DNA from: JAKQHY01 sp034429475
GTDB taxonomy: Bacteria > Chloroflexota > Anaerolineae > B4-G1 > SLSP01
Assembly (NCBI GenBank): GCA_034429475.1
Contig: DAOUGD010000346.1
Coordinates: forward strand, 1-25,986
Length of the DNA: 25,986 nucleotides
Direction: 5' to 3'
The position numbers were made by a program, and so were the translations under genes. This document shows positions 21,845 through 25,986 of this stretch, piece after piece (position 1 is the stretch's first letter; every line of letters begins with the position of its first letter). Under the pieces are notes generated by a model, which saw nothing but the letters and a program-made list of their open reading frames with translations, searched no databases and was not told the DNA's origin.

Positions 21845-22098
21845 GGATTGAAGCCTTCGTCTCGATTCCGCCGTGTTCCGGCGGCGTCGCGGTGAAACGA
21901 CTGCTGAAGCAGGTCGAGGCCGAATACGGCGACCAGGTGGAGATCGTCTTCCACACCGGCCCCGGCGACCCGGCCTGGGAAGAATACGCCATCACCAATG
22001 CGCCGGCGCTCGTCATTGGCGATTTGGTGAAATTCGTGGGGCTGGCGCCCAGCCAAGAGAGTCTCGTCGGCGCGCTGCGCGAGGCCGGGTTGGAATAA
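21832..22098 (+). CDS. Degenerate thioredoxin-like protein (CSGG site)
   Basis: The 88-residue product has the same fold pattern as the preceding gene: MSKIRIEAFVSIPPCSGGVAVKR at the start and TNAPALVIGDLVKFVG with the cis-proline. The active site reads C15-S-G-G: the second cysteine is replaced, so it cannot form the intramolecular disulfide and can act only as a monothiol, glutaredoxin-like protein or as a binding partner. Its start overlaps the previous gene by 13 bases, inside its last codons. It is the last gene of the permease unit and is followed by a strong terminator. Confidence 0.82.
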   Translation: MSKIRIEAFVSIPPCSGGVAVKRLLKQVEAEYGDQVEIVFHTGPGDPAWEEYAITNAPALVIGDLVKFVGLAPSQESLVGALREAGLE

Positions 22099-22124
22099 CC
22101 GCCGGCCGTTCGCCTCGTCTCATT

Positions 22125-22157
22125 GCCCCGATTCCACAGGATCGGGGCTTTTGTTTT
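22125..22157 (+). terminator. Terminator of the permease/thioredoxin unit
   Basis: GCCCCGAT (22125-22132) and ATCGGGGC (22141-22148) form an 8-pair GC-rich stem with an 8-base loop, followed by TTTTGTTTT. A classical rho-independent terminator, it marks the end of the ArsR-controlled region. Confidence 0.93.
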
Positions 22158-22183
22158 GGCATAATTTCAAAGCCGGTTACAAT
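22156..22183 (+). promoter_or_regulatory. Probable promoter of the GH3 gene
   Basis: TTGGCA (22156-22161) and TACAAT (22178-22183) are 16 bases apart, directly after the terminator and 53 bases before the start codon. One half of the ArsR-type motif (ATATGC) follows but its partner half is missing, so no ArsR control is proposed. Confidence 0.55.
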
Positions 22184-22236
22184 ATGCGTAATCTTTGTGT
22201 TTCGCCAAAATAGAAGGAAAGGAAAGGATTGTACTC

Positions 22237-24396
22237 ATGAGTGAAAAACCAGCTCCTCTTTACCGTGATCCGACGCAACCGATCGCTGCTCGTGTGGCCG
22301 ACTTGATTGGGCGGATGACCCTGCCCGAAAAAGTTTCGCAGATGCTGCACGAGTCGCCCGCCATCGAACGGCTGGGCGTCCCGGCCTACAACTGGTGGAA
22401 TGAATGTCTGCACGGCGTGGGCCGGGCGGGTATCGCCACGATGTTCCCCCAGGCCATCGGCATGGGCGCGACGTGGAACACCGACCTGATCTACCGCACC
22501 GCCGTCGCCATTTCCGACGAGGGCCGCGCCAAGCATCACGCTTCCCTCCAACCCAACGGCGACTGCGCGCAGTATTACGGTCTCACGTTCTGGACGCCGA
22601 ACATCAACATCTTCCGCGATCCCCGTTGGGGGCGCGGGCAGGAGACTTACGGCGAGGATCCGCACCTTACGGCGCGGCTGGGCGTGGCGTTTGTCAAAGG
22701 GCTGCAAGGCGACGACCCCAAGTACCTCAAGACGGTGGCGACGCCCAAGCACTACGCCGTCCACAGCGGCCCGGAGAGCGAGCGGCACCACTTCGATGCC
22801 ATCGCTTCCTGGCGCGACATGCGCGAGACGTATCTGCCGGCCTTCGAGGCGACGGTGCGCGAGGGGGAGGCGGCCTCGTTCATGGGCGCGTACAATCGCA
22901 CCAACGGCGAGCCGTGCTGCGCCAGCCCGACGCTGCTGCAAAAAATCCTCTGCGACGAGTGGGGTTTTGATGGTTTCATCGTCTCGGACTGCGGCGCGAT
23001 TGACGACATCTACATGCATCACCGCGTGACGCCGACCGCGGCGTCCGCGTCGGCGCTGGCGGTCAAGCATGGTTGCGATCTGAACTGCGGCTGCACCTAT
23101 CACGCGCTGAATGACGCCGTGGCGCAGGGGTTGATTGACGAGGCGACGCTGGACCTCGCACTCACGCGGTTGTTTACGGCGCGCTTCCGCCTGGGGATGT
23201 TCGATCCGCCGGCGTTAGTGCCCTACGCGCAAATTCCGCCCGACGTCAACGACTGCGCCGCGCATCGCGCGCTCGCGTTGGAGGTGGCGCGTGAATCGTT
23301 GGTGCTGCTCAAGAACGCGGACAGTTTCCTGCCGCTCGATAAGGGCAAGCTCAAGACTATCGCCGTCATCGGCCCGAACGCCGACGATGATCTGGTGCTG
23401 CTGGGCAACTACTTCGGCTGGCCGTCGCGCTCGGTGACGCCGCTGCAAGGCATCCGCGAGAAGGTCGGGGCCGGCGTGGAGGTGTTGTATGCGCGCGGCT
23501 GCGACGTGCGCGACGTAGACACCGCCGGTTTTGCCGAGGCGTTGGCCGCGGCCAAGCAGGCCGACGTGGTGATCGCCGTGATGGGCATTTCGCAGCTCGT
23601 CGAGGGCGAGGAGGGTCAGGAGGAGGGTGTGCGCGACGGGCGACGCAGCACCGGCGACCGCGAGGACTCGCTCGACCTGCCCGGTTCGCAGGATCACCTG
23701 TTGCAGACGCTGGCCGCGACCGGCAAACCCATCGTGGTCGTGCTGCTCAACGGGAGCGCGCTGGCAGTTAACTGGGCCGCCGAGCACGCGGCCGCTATTC
23801 TTGAGGCGTGGTATCCCGGCGAAGAAGGCGGGACGGCCATCGCCGACGCGCTCTTTGGCGACTACACCCCCGGCGGGCGTCTGCCGGTGACGTTCTACAA
23901 ATCCATCGAACAACTGCCGCCCTTCCGCGAGTACGCGATGGCGGCGGGCCACACCTACCGCTTCTTCGATGGGCAACCGCTTTATCCCTTTGGCTACGGG
24001 CTGAGCTACACGACTTTCGCGTACCGCGACCTGTGCCTGAACGCGGACGAGATCGCGGCGGGCGAGAGCCTGACGGTGCGCGTGACGGTGCAGAACACCG
24101 GCGCGGTCGCCGGCGACGAGGTGGTGCAGCTCTACGTGCGGGACGTGCGCGCCTCCGTGCCCACGCCCATTCGCCATCTGGAGGGCTTCGCGCGCGTCCA
24201 CCTGGAACCGGGGGGGGCGCAGACGGTGACGTTCACGCTGAAGCCCCGGCAGATGTCCATTGTGGATGACGCCGGGCGGTATGTGGTCGAGCCGGGCCGC
24301 TTTGAGGTGTGGGTTGGCGGCGGGCAGCCGGGAACCGGCGCGGCAGGGATCAGCGGCAGTTTCACTGTGGTGGGGGAGGCTAAGGTCGTGGCATGA
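22237..24396 (+). CDS. Glycoside hydrolase family 3 enzyme (beta-xylosidase/beta-glucosidase)
   Basis: The 719-residue product has the full GH3 layout: an N-terminal TIM-barrel domain, a middle alpha/beta sandwich and a C-terminal fibronectin-III-like domain (about 610-715). The barrel has DPRWGRGQETYGEDP, TPKHYAVHSGPESERHHFDA and the nucleophile segment GFIVSDCGAIDDI with D251. The sandwich has LNGSALAVNWA and AWYPGEEGGTA. The KHYAVHSGPE form is typical of the xylosidase-rich branch, but the substrate is not certain. There is no signal peptide, so it acts in the cytoplasm on imported oligosaccharides. The start ATG 22237 follows a GGAAAGGA stretch; the frame extends to 22195 without one. No sugar transporter is nearby, so it is a single-gene unit. 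Confidence 0.93.
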   Translation: MSEKPAPLYRDPTQPIAARVADLIGRMTLPEKVSQMLHESPAIERLGVPAYNWWNECLHGVGRAGIATMFPQAIGMGATWNTDLIYRTAVAISDEGRAKHHASLQPNGDCAQYYGLTFWTPNINIFRDPRWGRGQETYGEDPHLTARLGVAFVKGLQGDDPKYLKTVATPKHYAVHSGPESERHHFDAIASWRDMRETYLPAFEATVREGEAASFMGAYNRTNGEPCCASPTLLQKILCDEWGFDGFIVSDCGAIDDIYMHHRVTPTAASASALAVKHGCDLNCGCTYHALNDAVAQGLIDEATLDLALTRLFTARFRLGMFDPPALVPYAQIPPDVNDCAAHRALALEVARESLVLLKNADSFLPLDKGKLKTIAVIGPNADDDLVLLGNYFGWPSRSVTPLQGIREKVGAGVEVLYARGCDVRDVDTAGFAEALAAAKQADVVIAVMGISQLVEGEEGQEEGVRDGRRSTGDREDSLDLPGSQDHLLQTLAATGKPIVVVLLNGSALAVNWAAEHAAAILEAWYPGEEGGTAIADALFGDYTPGGRLPVTFYKSIEQLPPFREYAMAAGHTYRFFDGQPLYPFGYGLSYTTFAYRDLCLNADEIAAGESLTVRVTVQNTGAVAGDEVVQLYVRDVRASVPTPIRHLEGFARVHLEPGGAQTVTFTLKPRQMSIVDDAGRYVVEPGRFEVWVGGGQPGTGAAGISGSFTVVGEAKVVA

Positions 24397-24448
24397 GCCG
24401 AGGGTGGTTCAACGGATTGAACGAATTCAACGGAAAGAGTCGTTGAAA

Positions 24449-24486
24449 AGAGAAACCGGGGTTTTGTCAAAAACCCCGGTTTCTCT
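24449..24486. terminator. Bidirectional terminator between GH3 and anti-sigma genes
   Basis: A 17-pair perfect stem, AGAGAAACCGGGGTTTT (24449-24465) with its reverse complement (24470-24486), has a 4-base loop. It ends three bases before the stop codon of the minus-strand gene. Just upstream TTCAACGGA occurs twice (24408 and 24426). Confidence 0.85.
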
Positions 24487-24489
24487 GTG

Positions 24490-25161
24490 TTAGCTGCGTT
24501 GGTACAGATACATCGCGTCTGGTGGGGCCAGGTCGAGGGGAGCGCCGCCGAGTCTGATGACGGCGGTGTTGGCGGCTTCCAGGATGGCGTCGAGTTGCCC
24601 GATGCCGGGATGCCGGTCGGTCAGGAGCGCCAGCTTGGCGCGGTAGCTGATCAGATAGGGCAGCGCGACGCCCGTCTGCATGGGTTGGCAGGTGGTATCG
24701 TCGGCGACGGCGAGGAAGAGCAGTTCAGTTTCCTGGAGGATGTCGTCAGGAACGGTTTTGCCGGCGTCGAGGAGCGCTTTGGCTTCGTAGACACGCCGCT
24801 CCAACAACACCAGTTGCACCTGACAGCGGCGCGATTCCGGGGTGAGCGTGAGCCAGACGGTTTCACCCTGACGGAGAAGGGGATAGAGCGGTTCACCCGG
24901 CACGCTGGCGCCGGAGGCGAAAACCACGCCCGTGTAGCCGCTCACCATGCCAAGGACCAACAGGAGCACGAAGGCGGGATAGAAAACGAGCCGGGCCGGC
25001 TGGCGTTGGGGCGCTACCGGCGTATGCGCCAGACGTTGCGCGTGACGCCAGATGCGCTGGCGCGCCTGGGCCGAGAGCGTCGGCCCCTTCCCGATCATCT
25101 CGGCCAGAGTTGGCTCAATCTGGCCGGTAGGTTCTTGGGATGTTCTGTGTAAGAGTTTCAT
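24490..25161 (-). CDS. DUF5667 membrane protein, probable anti-sigma factor
   Basis: The 223-residue product has a cytoplasmic N-terminal part of about 55 residues, one membrane segment at about residues 57-82 (LVFYPAFVLLLVLGMVSGYTGVVFA) and an outer part beginning GASVPGEPLYPLLRQGETVWLTLTPESRRCQVQLVLLERRVYEAKALL. The PGxPLYPLxR and helix pattern matches DUF5667 proteins, which are regularly encoded next to ECF sigma factors. Its start overlaps the sigma gene's stop codon by four bases, so the two are translationally coupled. The short N-terminal region would bind and hold the sigma factor at the membrane; the outer domain would sense an envelope signal. It lacks a zinc-binding ZAS motif (no HxxxCxxC), so the binding mode is not the classical one. 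Confidence 0.8.
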   Translation of the reverse strand: MKLLHRTSQEPTGQIEPTLAEMIGKGPTLSAQARQRIWRHAQRLAHTPVAPQRQPARLVFYPAFVLLLVLGMVSGYTGVVFASGASVPGEPLYPLLRQGETVWLTLTPESRRCQVQLVLLERRVYEAKALLDAGKTVPDDILQETELLFLAVADDTTCQPMQTGVALPYLISYRAKLALLTDRHPGIGQLDAILEAANTAVIRLGGAPLDLAPPDAMYLYQRS

Positions 25162-25736
25162 TTCTCCCCTCGCTGGGTGTGAAAGGCTTCCTGGCGTTCC
25201 ATAATCTCCTGTAGTTTTTGCAGGGCGCGGCGCAATTTACTCTTGACGGCGTTGGCGTTGCTGTGGATGACGAGCGCGATCTCCTGATTGTCCAGGTCGC
25301 CGGCAAAGCGCAAGGTGATGACTTCCGCTTCAGCCGGGGTCAGGTATTGGAACGCCTGCCTGAGCGGTTCATAGTCAAAGCGTTCTTCCATGTTAAAGGC
25401 ATCGGGCGCGTCGGAATGCTCCTCCGGCGTGGCCAGTTCGTGCTGGTACTTTTCCCGGCGCTGGACTTTGCGCCAGTAATCGGCCAGCCGCGCGCGGGCG
25501 ATGCGAAACAGCCACGCCTGGAACGGGACGCCGCGTTCCCGGTAGCGAGCAATCGCGGTGAGCATGGCCGCAAAAACCTCGGCGGTCAAATCTTCCGCCG
25601 CCATCACGTCGCCGGTGCGATAGAACATAAACTTGTAAATAGCGCCCACATGACGCTCGTACAGCGCGCTGAGGGCCGTTGTATCGCCATGCTGGGCCTG
25701 AACAATGAGGGCTGGTTCATCGGGCTGCGGATGCAT
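25158..25736 (-). CDS. ECF-type RNA polymerase sigma factor
   Basis: The 192-residue product has sigma region 2 at about residues 17-85 (LYERHVGAIYKFMFYRTGDVMAAEDLTAEVFAAML and AWLFRIARARLADYWRK) and region 4 at about 130-180 (YLTPAEAEVITLRFAGDLDNQEIALVIHSNANAVKSKLRRAL), with no region 3, as in ECF sigmas. It directs RNA polymerase to a set of envelope or stress genes and probably its own promoter. The start ATG at 25736-25734 follows GGGAG. A TATAAT-containing promoter is present upstream. Its partner, the DUF5667 protein, follows with a four-base overlap. Confidence 0.93.
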   Translation of the reverse strand: MHPQPDEPALIVQAQHGDTTALSALYERHVGAIYKFMFYRTGDVMAAEDLTAEVFAAMLTAIARYRERGVPFQAWLFRIARARLADYWRKVQRREKYQHELATPEEHSDAPDAFNMEERFDYEPLRQAFQYLTPAEAEVITLRFAGDLDNQEIALVIHSNANAVKSKLRRALQKLQEIMERQEAFHTQRGEK

Positions 25737-25808
25737 TCATCTCCCTATCCCTATGGTGTGTATCCAAAAAGTTAACGATGGGCCGCCGCCTGTTTTATCC
25801 ACCCTCAT

Positions 25809-25838
25809 ATTATATATCGCCTGGATAGCGCGTCCAGG
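25809..25838 (-). promoter_or_regulatory. Possible promoter and inverted repeat of the sigma gene
   Basis: On the minus strand TATAAT (25814-25809) lies 73 bases before the sigma start codon, with CTGGAC 17 bases upstream as a weak -35. The inverted repeat CCTGGA (25820-25825), 7 bases, TCCAGG (25833-25838) overlaps that -35 region and could be an operator. Confidence 0.5.
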
Positions 25839-25908
25839 TACGTGCAAAATGCGCGACAAATGCAACGTAGTCTCATCTTTTCTGATAAGAATCTATCCGA
25901 AAATTATA

Positions 25909-25950
25909 GCGGCGTTGCGCCGCTGCGCCGGGTCTTGCGGCTAAAGCCGC
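25909..25950. repeat. Two small GC-rich hairpins at the right edge
   Basis: GCGGCG/CGCCGC (25909-25923, 3-base loop) and GCGGC/GCCGC (25937-25950, loop TAAA) lie near the window end, in a region without genes (25737-25986). They look like intergenic repeat debris. No gene is visible in the last 250 bases beyond the sigma promoter region. Confidence 0.5.
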
Positions 25951-25986
25951 TTTCAGGAAGGTATTTTTTCGTGGGCGGGCGTAGCC

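Noticed and set aside
22181..22194. Fourth ArsR-type operator in front of the GH3 gene
   Set aside because: Only one half-site (ATATGC) is present; no GCATAT follows at the required distance.
25705..25944. Small plus-strand open frame at the right edge
   Set aside because: It overlaps the start and promoter of the sigma gene on the other strand and has no ribosome binding site or recognisable protein pattern.
1..25986. CRISPR array, tRNA or rRNA genes
   Set aside because: The repeats seen are either short heptamers or self-complementary elements without regular unique spacers; I found no tRNA cloverleaf or rRNA sequence. The branched element at 12186-12297 lacks tRNA landmarks such as GTTCRA and a CCA end.

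Overview
Bacterial chromosomal DNA of high GC content. The gene repertoire (PspA, substrate-binding/VWA proteins, DUF5667 anti-sigma, many small thioredoxins), the sigma70-type promoters and the abundant short intergenic repeats suggest a member of Chloroflexota (Anaerolineae/Caldilineae-like). This is inferred from style and family content; no rRNA or other marker gene is present.

Layout. 1-1440: the start of a minus-strand gene running off the left edge, then a 5'-truncated DDE transposase in a very C-rich, compositionally foreign stretch. 1455-6342: a clear sigma70 promoter, then pspA and three membrane-anchored proteins: a substrate-binding protein (SBP), an SBP fused to a von Willebrand A domain, and a two-TM coiled-coil protein. 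6457-10328: an orphan LivJ-type lipoprotein, a beta-propeller lipoprotein and a small membrane protein, ending at a bidirectional terminator. 10404-12155: a GyrI-like protein divergent from a WYL regulator, with a symmetric operator between them.

12369-22157 is the most interesting part: an arsenic/thiol-redox locus. Three transcription units each begin with the same inverted repeat (ATATGC-N8-GCATAT) overlapping the promoter. Unit 1 encodes an ArsC-type arsenate reductase, two 4Fe-4S proteins, a membrane-anchored thioredoxin, a CcdA-like electron carrier, a thioredoxin-thioredoxin-CcdA fusion and, after a hairpin, a CPA2 antiporter. Unit 2 is the ArsR repressor. Unit 3 encodes an ArsP-type permease, a MoaD-like protein without its diglycine, a DGC-domain Cys-rich protein and four tiny thioredoxin-like proteins, the last of which has lost its resolving cysteine; it ends at a strong terminator. 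Together they look like an ArsR-controlled system that reduces a metalloid, exports a product through ArsP and moves electrons between cytoplasm and envelope through CcdA-type carriers. The substrate and the roles of the small proteins are unknown.

22178-24486: a cytoplasmic GH3 glycosidase with its own promoter and terminator. 24490-25736 (minus strand): an ECF sigma factor translationally coupled to a DUF5667 membrane protein that is probably its anti-sigma factor. 25737-25986: the sigma promoter region and small hairpins.

The intergenic regions carry several repeat families: a hairpin element in three copies, heptameric tandem repeats that begin at stop codons, a multi-hairpin element and a twin-hairpin element.
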